Assembly: GCF_000224145.3 (NCBI RefSeq)
Contig: NC_020169.2
Coordinates: forward strand, 5,278,535 to 5,342,534
Direction of reading: 5' to 3'
Source: Ciona intestinalis
Lineage: Eukaryota; Chordata; Ascidiacea; Phlebobranchia; Cionidae
DNA: 64,000 nt
A program made the translations under genes and the position numbers. Below, piece after piece: positions 12,701 to 22,100 of the stretch. Each line of letters opens with the position of its first letter. The first letter of the stretch is position 1. Below the pieces are notes generated by a model. It worked only from the letters and a program-made list of their open reading frames with translations, ran no database searches and was not told the origin of the DNA.

Positions 12701-15700
12701 AACTGTCGGTGAATGAAGCGTCGGAGAGAGGAGTGATTGACAGCCAATTTAAGACCATTTTGGAAAGGTATAAATGAATGAATGTAAATTGCATTATCTT
12801 TGCGTGGCCGGAAAACGACAGTCTCTGTAAACATTCTTTGTTAATTACCAAATACTCTGTAAACATTCTTTGTTAATTACCAAATGAGTTTTTTTTTATT
12901 CTTCCCCCAAGCGATTATACTAAAATATACTTCATGGGCAGTCAAAAACGTGTTTATACATTCTAACGATAAATGTAATAAGCTGTATTTTTTTAAACAG
13001 AGCTGAACGAGCTGTGTATGGATACACCTCCAGGACAACGACTAAAACGTTTTCTTTGTTCGAAGCCATGAAACGTGGGCTAGTGGTTGAAAATCATGGC
13101 ATACGACTTCTTGAAGCTCAGATCGCTACTGGAGGTATAGAATTGTATACAGATTGCTACCGTGTATGGATTGCTAACGTACATTTGTCCTTTATATGGA
13201 TTGTATGTATTTGTATACATACGCAGACTTTCCTTTCTGTTAGAAGTTTAAATTGGGAATAATTAAACATAAAGGGCTAGTTTGTTTGTCCGCTAGGTGG
13301 CGACGACGCTTCTTTCTTCCAATAAAAGGTAAATAAAAATCCCTCCAAAAATAATCACCCACAAAGTAACATACATGGTAACTCGTAAGCTGGCACGAGG
13401 TGTTAAACCCGTGTTACAACGACTGTCGTTGTTCGGCCACGCGAGGATAAAGTAAGTTACATTCATTCATTCAAATATGTTTTAACTCCAAGTGTTTTCA
13501 TTTCTGTCGACTTATCGCTATATCCTGTCTTCTTTTGAACTTTGCTTCTGTAACTACAGAAATGAATAATAATTATTGTTATTATTATACATGTTAACCA
13601 TTTACCCAGGTATTGTGGATCCGAATGCCAACCATCGGCTGCCGGTAGAGGTCGCCTATGAGCGCGGTTTATTCGATGAAAGATTAAACGATATTTTGCA
13701 AGACCCATCCGATGATACCCGAGGATTCTTCGATCCGAACACCGAAGAAAACCTGACGTACCTTGAACTTATGGAGCGGTAAGTGAAGTATATGGAAGTA
13801 TACGATGCTCTGGTTCAGTGGTTAGGCGCTTATATCGTAACCGAGGGTACCGAGTCCACTGCTCGATACTGATAAGCGTTTGTGTCCATAGGCAGAATAC
13901 TTAAAAGACATTGCTCCAACCTAGTGGTCACTAATTGTTCGTAGCACCCTAGGAAGTTGGGGTAATGAGTCGACCCCGTCTTTCAGTTGTCTTAGTGAAA
14001 GTTTGCAAACATCTTCTATTTTCGCCCACAAATTGTTTTGTCATACTAAATATATGTATTGTAGTGCGCTAACTTTGGTTTGAAGCTAACATGTAATCAT
14101 CTTTCACTTTATAAAGATGCGTGATTGACAAAGACACGGACCTTCGATTGCTTCCATTCAGAGTAAAGAGTAAGAAAGCTTCCAGCAAAGCGTCAAAGGT
14201 AAAAACATGACAAACAATATTACAAGCGACGTTGCTAAATGGTTAGCGCTCCTGCTTCTAACCCAGAGGTAATGGGTTCTAGGCTCGTCGCTGCTACCAT
14301 GGTGGGCGTATGTATCTTTGGGCAACACACTAAACGGCAATAATTGTTCTAATACAAGGGTCACTAATGGGTTGTCTAAATTGTCAGCCATATATAAAGG
14401 TAAAGTAAGAAGTTACAACTAAAATAAATTTCGTGGAACTAGCTCTGATTTAGTGATTATAGAGTAAGTCTGCTGCGTCGTTTGTAGCACTATATCTAAA
14501 CAGTATCATGGGTTTCATTATAAATCCGTGTGTCTTGAAATACGAAGGTATAGAAGGGTGGGGGGAGATGGGACGCCTCTTCCCCACCCTACAATACATA
14601 AATAGTATTTTGTGCGCCCATTATATCAGGCATATATCTCTAATTCACTACAAGTTTACAACACCGTGATTTATTTACGCCATTCATCTCAAACCATCGT
14701 GAAGCTGTCACTAAGTTAAGCTTCCATTACTTCAACCATAAGGATCGCCATGAGCGTGTAATTGCACTTGCTTCTATTTTAACGTGGCGCCGTAAACCGA
14801 GATCTTTAAATGTCTCCAACCGCCGCAGGTTGTGTTTGAATCAGCTACCCGCCGTCAAGTGTTGCTACAGCATATCGTCGATGCTGAATTGGTGGATTCA
14901 AAGACAGCGAAGAAATATGACGAAGGGGAAATGACGTCAGAGGAGGTCAGCCAGATGGTGGCGCAATTAAAAGTTTTTGTTGATGGGACTTCACCAATTG
15001 CTGGGATAATTAATTCAACGACAGGTGACAAACATGATGCATTTTGTCATATCACAATATCTTAACACAGAAATTACATAAGAGCAATCCACTGGCCACT
15101 AATAAGTAAATACATTTTGAGAGCAAGTAAACAAACAAGCCACATATCTGTATATTTCAAATACCACACAACTTTAAGCTTTTGTTTGGTAGGTTTAATA
15201 AACACGACTGTAACGTTTACTGATAGCGTTTCTAGTACAAGACACATTGCATTTTATTTTCTATAAGTAAAGCCCTACATATAGCTACGCCTCTAAATCT
15301 TGCAAAAGGTTCTTTTCCGGAATCACACATGACTTTTAGTAGACATGTTTCATACTCTAATGATAAATAAATGATCTTTTGCTTCTGCCATTACATATAT
15401 ATTTCGTAACTCTTAGCGGGCACGAGATGTGTGAAACAGAACCCCTGTGATGTTGTAAAGTCGTTGTCCTGCCGGGCGGGAATAAATAAGTTACATTCCA
15501 TCATTTAATAATCCGCAGGTGAAAAGATGAGCATACAAGAAGCCAGTAGAGCCGGACTGATTCGTAAAGGAACAGCTTTCGAATTATTAGAAGCTCAAGC
15601 CGCTTGTGGGAAGATTATCGATGTGCAGTCAGGCAAGACCGTTACCATAGAAACCGCTGTGAGATCGGGACTTATTGACAAGTAAATAAATAATTTTATG

Positions 15701-17912
15701 AAGAACTTTTTTTAAACAGTAGGGAAGGAGGGTGGAACACCTCTACCACATTATTTTCAAATATCCTGATCGTGTTTTAAACAATAAACAACGGTCTATG
15801 AGAGTCGCGAGGACACGGTTTTATAATTTATTGAATGTTCTGTGATTACTACCAAATGGGACGAGAAAATAGATTGAAAATGTGTCCCATCTCCCCCCAC
15901 CCACATACGTATAAACTATTGGCCTGTCAGGAATATTTGTTGTTTCCAAACGAAGTTTCCATTGTTTGGCAACACAGCAAACTTCTTTTATGGGTTATCC
16001 AATGAAAAAATCTCCACCAAATAATTACCCACAAAGTTACATACGTAAAAATGGGCACGAGGTGTGGGAAACAGAACAGCCATGTTATGACGACGTCGGT
16101 TATGCGGATCATCAATAGAAAAAAAGCTGTTTTAGGAAACAAGAGTCTTTCTACTTTTGATTTATTTATTTTATGTTGTTTTCTTGCAGTGAATTTGATG
16201 ACGTAGTGTCACGTGCCAATCGAGCTGTTGTTGGATACCGAGAACCATTCAAGCGTGAAGTGCTTTCTCTATGTGAGGCTATGGGGCGTCACCTCGTGGT
16301 CGACCGACACGCGATCAGGTGTGCAAAAAATAGGATTTTTTCAGTTTCCGGGTTCTGTTGTAATATTGTTTTTTAGCGGGTGAGGTCCTTGTCAAAAGCC
16401 TTGGATTTAGGCCGGACTTGGCAAGTTATCCAAACACCCTGTACAGAGTTTAAATTTCTGGGTTCTGTTTATACCTACATTAAATTATAATTAGTCCAGA
16501 TCCCAATAGACCAACATTTTCCCTTGACTTCAAACATCATACGCTAAATTCACTCTTACCCAGGTTGCTGGAGGCGCAGATCGCAACTGGAGGAATCTTT
16601 GATATCAACAGTCCTGTACGAATAAGTGTGAGCGTAGCAGCTAAGAGGGGGTTGCTGGATTCAGTGTTAGCAAGGAAGTTGGAGAAACGAGAAACCACGA
16701 GTTACTTTGATCCAGTTACTGGGGAGAATCTGAATTACTCAGAACTTATGGGAAGGTAAGACATATATATCGCGTACAATGAAGTATTGGGTGGGTAAGA
16801 CGGGACTCTTTAGCACATTATCCAAATCCTGAGCGCGTTTCAAACAATTAACAACGGTCAAATGTCCGTTTTGGCAACACTATAGCGGACGAAACGTTTA
16901 CCGAAAACGTCAAAAGAGTCTATAGTAAACCATGTCACTGTTTAGATGCGTTTTGGACAAAGACACGGGGTTGCTTTTCCTGATGGTTGAAGGAGGAACT
17001 GTCACTCAAAATGTTCGTCCGTTTGAACCGGAGCCGGAGTCGAAGAAAATTCGAGAAAAAGCTGAACCTAAAATTACGACAGAGGTAGTTATGAATGTAT
17101 GTGTGTATATGTGAATAAATTAATGAGCGAATGACCGAATAAGTGAATAAATGATTGTCCGATTCCATTTATCCTTACATGGAACATTGGTTTATAATTT
17201 TGCAGCGCTCAGCGCTTTTGTGTCAGTATATATACCAACGTTAGTAACGTATACTGTAGATAGAGATCTAATATAACCTCAGGCGTTAAATAAAAGTTGT
17301 TCTTGTCCAGGTTGTTGTTGGAAAGCAGAAGAAACGGAAATCCACCTCAAGAAGATCAAGTAGCCGTGCAGGTTCGTTGTGGATATTAATTCAGTAAAAA
17401 GATATAGTTGGGGGGGGGGGGGGGGACGGGACACCTTTACCACACATAATATCCAAATATTCTGATTGTGTTTTAAACTATTAACAACAGTCTATGGGAA
17501 TCTTGAAGATATGGTTAAATAGTTCTTAAAATGTCCTGTTTTAAACACACCTCGTACCTGCTTGCGAATTAGATTAAAGCTTTGCCGTTTGAATGTTTTT
17601 TTCTCCAATGACATACACGCTGACAATGGTAGCAGTGTCGAGCTTCGATCCCATGCCCTTAAAGTTAGACTCAGCGCCGCACCACAAGACCTCAATTATA
17701 TTATTATTATTTCCTTTACAGCTTCCCCGCCGCCAGCAGCGATCCCTAGCAGCCCTCCTGCGATCCTAAGCCGTCGTGTTGTCATTGTTGACCCGCAAAC
17801 ACAAAACGAACTCACAGTTCAAGAAGCTCTGGAACACAAACTAATTGACGAAGAAACTGCCAACCAGTTGATGGCGCAAGAGGGCGACTTTCTAGAAGAC
17901 GGGGACAAATAA
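3702..17912 (+). CDS. Gene A: membrane-anchored plakin-repeat protein (27 exons, 1487 aa)
   Basis: Exons: 3702-3801, 4588-4679, 4768-4817, 5116-5344, 5622-6777, 7077-7214, 7734-7849, 8208-8312, 8722-8811, 9369-9458, 9810-9908, 10234-10335, 10683-10784, 11014-11162, 11548-11660, 12033-12173, 12632-12767, 13001-13134, 13610-13778, 14117-14198, 14829-15024, 15519-15681, 16190-16318, 16564-16755, 16946-17084, 17311-17371, 17722-17912. All phases agree; total 4464 nt with stop. Residues 1-33 hold one membrane helix ([10 protein letters not shown]...GLVTYLLL) followed by RPRQR, so the tail should be cytoplasmic. Residues 34-873 are Ser/Glu/Lys-rich with many SSSSSE runs (CK2-like sites) and a repeated QVDL exon. 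Residues 874-1131 and 1132-1404 are two plakin repeat domains ([28 protein letters not shown]). The end ([19 protein letters not shown]) resembles the plakin linker module. Intron 15 uses a GC donor. Likely role, inferred: membrane anchor for intermediate filaments. Confidence 0.85.
3868..4045 (-). repeat. SINE tail, minus strand, in gene A intron 1
   Basis: Two head-to-tail pieces of the SINE tail in reverse: AATGAATGAATAAATAAATG, then TTCTGTTTCATACACC, then a second TATTCTTGCGTGG block. Confidence 0.65.
7220..7415 (+). repeat. MITE copy starting a few bases after a splice donor
   Basis: Complete copy with matching ends (CAGTAGGGTGGGGGAAGATG and CCCCCACCCTACTATATA). Its left end begins five or six bases after the exon 6 donor of gene A (7214/7215), so it forms the start of that intron. 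Confidence 0.9.
7444..7624 (+). repeat. MITE copy (family 1), diverged
   Basis: Second copy directly after the previous one, same orientation. Ends are GATGGGGGAAGATAGGACA and CTCCCTCACACTACTATATA. Confidence 0.8.
8325..8523 (-). repeat. MITE copy (family 1), reverse orientation
   Basis: Begins 12 bp after the exon 8 donor of gene A with TATAGTAGGGTGAGGGAG and ends TCTTTCCCAGCCATCTATAT. Confidence 0.8.
8575..8705 (+). repeat. SINE tail in gene A intron 8
   Basis: ATTACCCACGAAGTTACAGG, GCACGAGGTGTATGAAAC and TAAGTTACATTCA mark the conserved tail of the tRNA-derived SINE family. Confidence 0.75.
8855..9018 (-). repeat. MITE copy, internally shortened at the right end
   Basis: TGTAGTAGGGTGGGG left end; the right part jumps from TTTGTTTACTACC straight to CCCTGATCCTACTACA, having lost about 30 bp. 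Confidence 0.8.
9495..9690 (-). repeat. MITE copy (family 1)
   Basis: Diverged left end (GGTGTGTCGAAACATATGGG), intact interior and right end TGTCCCATCTTTTCCCATCC. Confidence 0.75.
9938..10063 (-). repeat. Internally deleted MITE copy
   Basis: Left end GTGGAGTAAGATGAACACC runs directly into TTATAATTCTTATAATG; about 70 bp of the interior is missing, while the right end CCCCCACCCTACTATATAT is intact. Confidence 0.8.
11173..11312 (+). repeat. SINE tail in gene A intron 14
   Basis: ATAATTACCCACAAAATTAC, GTAGCTCGTAAGCGGGC, AACACTCGTGTTTACTGTCG and AAATAAGTTGCA match the SINE tail. It starts right after the exon 14 donor. Confidence 0.7.
11755..11945 (+). repeat. Two SINE tails head to tail in gene A intron 15
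   Basis: The motif set (AGCTGGCAAGAGGTGTAT, ACGACTGTCGTTGC, AATAAGTTAC) occurs twice in succession, the second ending in TAAGTTACATTCATTC. Confidence 0.75.
12267..12474 (+). repeat. MITE copy (family 1)
   Basis: Ends TATAGTATAGGGTGATGGAAG and CCCCCCACCTTACTATAT; full interior including AAACACGATTTGAGATATTTG. Confidence 0.85.
12800..12885 (+). repeat. Short tandem duplication in intron 17
   Basis: A 35 bp block (CTCTGTAAACATTCTTTGTTAATTACCAAAT) occurs twice without spacing; its core TTCTTTGTTAATTACCAAAT resembles part of the MITE interior. Confidence 0.6.
13336..13475 (+). repeat. SINE tail in gene A intron 18
   Basis: AATAATCACCCACAAAGTAAC, AACTCGTAAGCTGGCACGAG, CGGCCACGCGAGGATAAAG and TTACATTCATTCATTC. 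Confidence 0.8.
13797..13940 (+). repeat. tRNA-like SINE head in gene A intron 19
   Basis: GCTCTGGTTCAGTGGTTAGG looks like a pol III A box, and ACCGAGTCCACTGC sits where a B box would be but is poor. It is followed by the SINE body ACATTGCTCCAACCTAGTGG. A defective tRNA-derived SINE head, not a functional tRNA. Confidence 0.55.
14225..14397 (+). repeat. SINE head and body in gene A intron 20
   Basis: TTGCTAAATGGTTAGCGC (A-box region), TAATGGGTTCTAGGCTCGTC (B-box region), GGGCGTATGTATCTTTGGGC and CACTAATGGGTTGTCTAAAT match the full-length element at 42978-43295. The tail is missing. Confidence 0.7.
14549..14598. repeat. Minimal MITE: two ends with no interior
   Basis: TATAGAAGGGTGGGGGGAGA is followed after about ten bases by CTTCCCCACCCTACAATA, so the two terminal inverted repeats face each other with almost nothing between. 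Confidence 0.75.
15410..15503 (+). repeat. SINE tail in gene A intron 21
   Basis: GTAACTCTTAGCGGGCACGA, GTGTGAAACAGAACCCC, GGAATAAATAAGTTACATTCC. It ends about 15 bp before the exon 22 acceptor. Confidence 0.7.
15516..15658 (+). other. 143 bp tract identical to 25714-25856
   Basis: From the CAG of the exon 22 acceptor to the ACCGCT codons every base matches gene B exon 14. Identity stops abruptly at both sides (introns unrelated; next coding bases GTGAGATCG versus TTAAAAACA), although neighbouring exons of A and B are strongly diverged. This is the pattern left by recent gene conversion. Confidence 0.85.
15716..15907 (-). repeat. MITE copy (family 1)
   Basis: CAGTAGGGAAGGAGGGTGGAA left end, CCCCCCACCCACATA right end, usual interior. 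Confidence 0.8.
16005..16112 (+). repeat. SINE tail, decayed
   Basis: AAATAATTACCCACAAAGTTAC and GGGCACGAGGTGTGGGAAAC identify the tail; the end has degenerated. Confidence 0.6.
16785..16860 (-). repeat. Truncated MITE
   Basis: Only the first 75 bp (GGGTGGGTAAGACGGGAC through CAATTAACAACGGTC). Confidence 0.65.
17403..17545 (-). repeat. Truncated MITE with expanded G run
   Basis: The G tract of the left end has expanded to a run of over 15 G. The copy breaks off after GGTTAAATAGTTCTTAAAATG. Confidence 0.7.
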
Positions 17913-17948
17913 ATGACATGAGTTTTTGTAGGTGAATGCGAGTAATAT

Positions 17949-18084
17949 GGTACAGTGCGGTAAGAAGGGACACCTTTAATTAGCACACAATATCCAAATA
18001 TCCTGATTGCATTTTTGTTTACTATCAAATGGGACGAGAAAACAAAATGAAAAGGTGTCCCATCTCCTCCCACCCCACTATATT
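17949..18084 (-). repeat. Internally deleted MITE
   Basis: GTGCGGTAAGAAGGGACACC left end, jump from CCTGATTGCATTT to TTGTTTACTATCAAATG, right end CCTCCCACCCCACTATAT. Confidence 0.75.
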
Positions 18085-18710
18085 CACCAAACTGCACCTT
18101 ATGTTTTAAAAACACGATTTTCGTTTTATTTCGTTTTCATTTCACAATGGATTGCACCGTTTTAATGTTCTTTTGTAGGCATAATATTTCAAACAAACTT
18201 TTCTAAATACAGGCAAAAAATAATTACATTTTTTGGTATAAGTTGATAAAACATTTTTATTCACATCGCATCAATTTGTGTTGCACTATTTTACATTCTT
18301 TTGTTCGAATGTTATTTTGCTTAAACTGATCTTAAAAGTTGTGTTAGCTAAGTTCTTTTAAACATACATTTGTTGATATCACCGCCAGCTTATTATTTTG
18401 CATGCTCGATTTATATACATTATATTGCGCCCGCGAGACGTCGCTAAAGAGCCACGTCCGCGTTTATTTTGCCATACCGCGATTAATATCCAAGTAGATG
18501 CCGTTTACAAGTCAACTGCGCAATTTTACCGCAAGTCAATACAAGTAGTATGCATGCTGCAAGCTGATGTGTATTTAATGGTAAACATTTGCATTGGGAA
18601 GGCACTTATAATAATGGTAAGATTAAAGCGTGTTTGTCTCATACCTAATGTAAAATACTTCAGCACGTTCTGCGGAATACTTTTAATTACCACAACATGA
18701 TTGTATAATG

Positions 18711-18909
18711 TATAGTATGGTGGGGTAAGATGGGACACCTTTAGCACATAATATCCAAGTATCTTGATCATGTTTTGAACAATTAACAACGATCTATGAG
18801 AGTCGTGAGGATACGGTTTTATAATTGTTCAAACGTTCTTTATTTACTACCACATAGAACGAGAAAATAGAATGAAAATGTGTCCCATCTTCCTTCATTC
18901 TACTATATA
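18711..18909 (-). repeat. MITE copy (family 1), full length
   Basis: TATAGTATGGTGGGGTAAGA and CTTCCTTCATTCTACTATAT as inverted ends. Confidence 0.85.
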
Positions 18910-19149
18910 TCGGTCAAAAAGTTTTCTGTTTTAACCAATTACGTCAATAATACGTTTTAACCAATTACTTCAGTAAACAAATTTCTCGCAAGAAAAATCG
19001 CTGAATTTCAGTGCCAAATTTTCCGGCACATACTTGAAAATCTGACCTCTGCTCTTGACTAAGCTAAGTCGCCCCGAGCAAGAATAGGGAAGCCGCAGAA
19101 ATTCGCTCAAGAATTTATCTCAAGTCGCTGGTTTTAGCTGCAAACCAAC

Positions 19150-22100
19150 ATGGAAGGCGGGTTGATTGCGATAACTGCGGTTCTAGCCGCACTGGGGTCG
19201 CTTATTTTGTTACTGATGCTTATTATCTTCTTTACGTCCAAGAATAAAAAAGGTAAGTTTGTTTTATTTTCGTCTTTTTTAAAAAATATATGTGTCAATA
19301 GAAGCGCGATACTTTGTCCTGCCCTGGGCGTGTCTTCTCTGCTTTCGTATAAGATGGCATATTGTTGCTGCATTGGTTTAATTTTGCTCTTTAACGTTAG
19401 TGGCGTGTTTTAATACATGTAGTAGGATGGGAAAAGATGGGACTTTTTTATTCCATTTCTCGTCCCATTTGATAGTAAACAAATAAAGAATTATAAAACC
19501 GTAACCTCGCGACTCCCATAGACCGTTGTTGATTGTTTAAAACACGGTCAGGGTATTTGAACATTATGTGATAAAGGTGTCTCATCTTCCCCCACCCTAT
19601 ACTATAATACCAATATTTGTGCAAAAATTTAAAATATGTTTGTGTGCTTTGAACATTTGTGTATTTGGATTGTAGTTGTTATTTTAAGACGGCAAACGCG
19701 TGAATTTGTTAAAAAAACTCCGATCTAAAATTAATACGCGGGTAACCCATAAGTAAATGAAAACGTTTAAAATCTAAATAGCAACACGTTACGGTAAACA
19801 AGGATTTATCTTAAAGCCAATCTCTTCCAACGGTTTCAATCTAAGAAAATGTCATCGTAAAACTATTTTTGATATTTTTATTACCGGGGCTAATGTAATA
19901 TTAGCGCAAACACGACGCAGCGTTTATCTCTCGAAACTATTCGCCCGCAGCCATGCTAAGATGACTGATTATATCAAACATTGCTAGTTTAAGCGCGTTC
20001 TTATTTGTAACACAGCTTCCGATGCGAGATTTAAAAAACCGCAACCGAAACATCGGTGTTTTATTTTTAAACTTTAAAGATAAGCACTTTTTTATATTAA
20101 GACTTTTTTTAAATAAAAGCAAAAAATGTAAAAAATTCATTTTAAACTTAGCCAAGCTTTTTTTTATTAGGAATTTTTAAATTGAAGGTCTAAAAAAATG
20201 TGAATTTTTATTATAAAATAAAAATTATATAGTAAAAAAAATAAATGTGAAAACTTTACAAAAAATAAAATATTATATTTACTTATTTAGATGACATTGA
20301 AAAACAACCAGCGGTAAACGGCAAACACCCAAACGGTAAGCAACCAGATGAAGATCGAGTGATTGAAGTCGAACCATTAAAACAACCCAAACCCCCAGAC
20401 GAAGAAAAACAAGTTCGTTTATTTCCTTTTTTTAACTCTTTAACATTTTTTGATCATTTTCGTGCCTTATTTTTAAATTTGTTTTTGGAAATTTTGATTT
20501 TTTTTATTTACTCCGAGAACTGTTTTTTCTTTAATAAAGTTTAAAATTTTATTATTTTAAAAAATCGTTTTTTTAGAAGGAGGTCAAGACGAAAGTAGAA
20601 GTGGAAACATCTTCGATTCATTCGTCATTATCTTCTTCTTCTTCTACGTCATCATCGTCTACGTCATCATCGTCTACGTCATCATCATCTACTTCATCAT
20701 CATCTACGTCATCATGCTCCCAGGATAAAGTAACCACCATAGATGAAACAAATCAAGAAGAAGTTCGAGAACAAAGGTATTGCGTTGGGGGAAAGATGGG
20801 ACACCTTTTCATTCGATTTTCTTGCCCCATTTGGTGGTAAACAAAGAACATCCATTTGGTGGTAAACAAAAAACATTTAAAGGATTATAAAACCGTATCC
20901 TCACGACTCCCATAGACCGTCGTTAGTTGTTTAAAACACATGCATTCACACTCCTATTTATTTATTCCCACATACATTTATCTATGAATTTATTTATTCA
21001 CTTGTCAATTAAATTTTCCCATGTTTATTTGTCCATACATTTATTCATTTATTCATTCATCCATTTATTCCAAGGGACGAACCTCCGATTGTAGTTGAAG
21101 CTTCTCAACACGAAGCGCCAAAAGAGCAGAAAGAGGAGAAAGAGGAACCGGAGGAAAAAGAGAAATCGTCAAGTTCGTCGTCGTCAAAAGAAGAAGATGA
21201 ACAGCCAGGTATGTAACTTAAGATTTTATATATTGGTGAAATGCTTGTATTCTTGGTAGTGGGTCGTCCTATTACTTAGGTTTGCTATTATAAGGGTTAG
21301 TGGGACTACGTTGCCGCAAAGGATCTGGAATATAAGCAGCAAGGGGATAGGAACTTGTTGTTCTAAGGCTGTGTTACTTACCGGTGACATTCGGCAAGAG
21401 CCGGATGGCGATAAAACATCATAATAAATGAATGAAATTTATTTCGTCTCTTCGGTCACGATAACGAAGAACAAGAGAGTTGGTAAAAAGCGAAAAGACG
21501 GGTAGTAACGGTAAAACAACAGTTGTTAAAACACGCGTATTGATAAAAAATAGAAGTAATGTTTTGAATAAAATGCATGACTATTATACCCTACAGACGA
21601 TACAATGTAAAAATTTTGAAAAGAACATATAATTAAACATATTAAGGTTCTAATTGGAAGAAAATACACTATTTTTTTATACCAGATGATCAATTGAAAG
21701 AATATTTATAAATAAACTTATACCATGTTAGTCATAGCACCCTCATCGCCACAAAAACCTGCAACTCCCTGTTCATCTTCTTCTGACGACAATGAGGTTG
21801 TTCTCGAACCTTCCACAAAGGAAACTTCGTCTTCGTTATCTTCAGATACATTGTTGTCGTCTTCCTCGTCCAGTGAGGAAGAAAACGAGAAGGAAAAAAC
21901 TGAAGAGGTATTTTGCACTGTTGGAAAATCACAGAACAGTTTTGTAGACCTTAAAGGTAGAAAAATTCACAGTGTTAGAAAAAACACAGTTTTGTTTAGA
22001 CTGTTAAAAAATCTTTCTAAAACAATCATCCACAAAGTTACATGTCTGATAACTTGTAAGCGGGCTAAAACACCCGTGTTATAAGAACCGCCGTTGCCCG

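Larger units (their letters stand above)
17913..19149. other. Intergenic region between genes A and B
   Basis: Apart from two MITE copies (about 17949-18084 and 18711-18909) I see no gene. An AATAAA overlapping the gene A stop (17908-17913) could be its poly(A) signal. No clear TATA box precedes gene B. Confidence 0.5.

Noticed and set aside
17562..17721. Extending the last exon of gene A leftward as one open frame from 17562
   Set aside because: A TTTACAG acceptor at 17721 and the phase from exon 26 show that the left part is intron; gene B has the matching acceptor.
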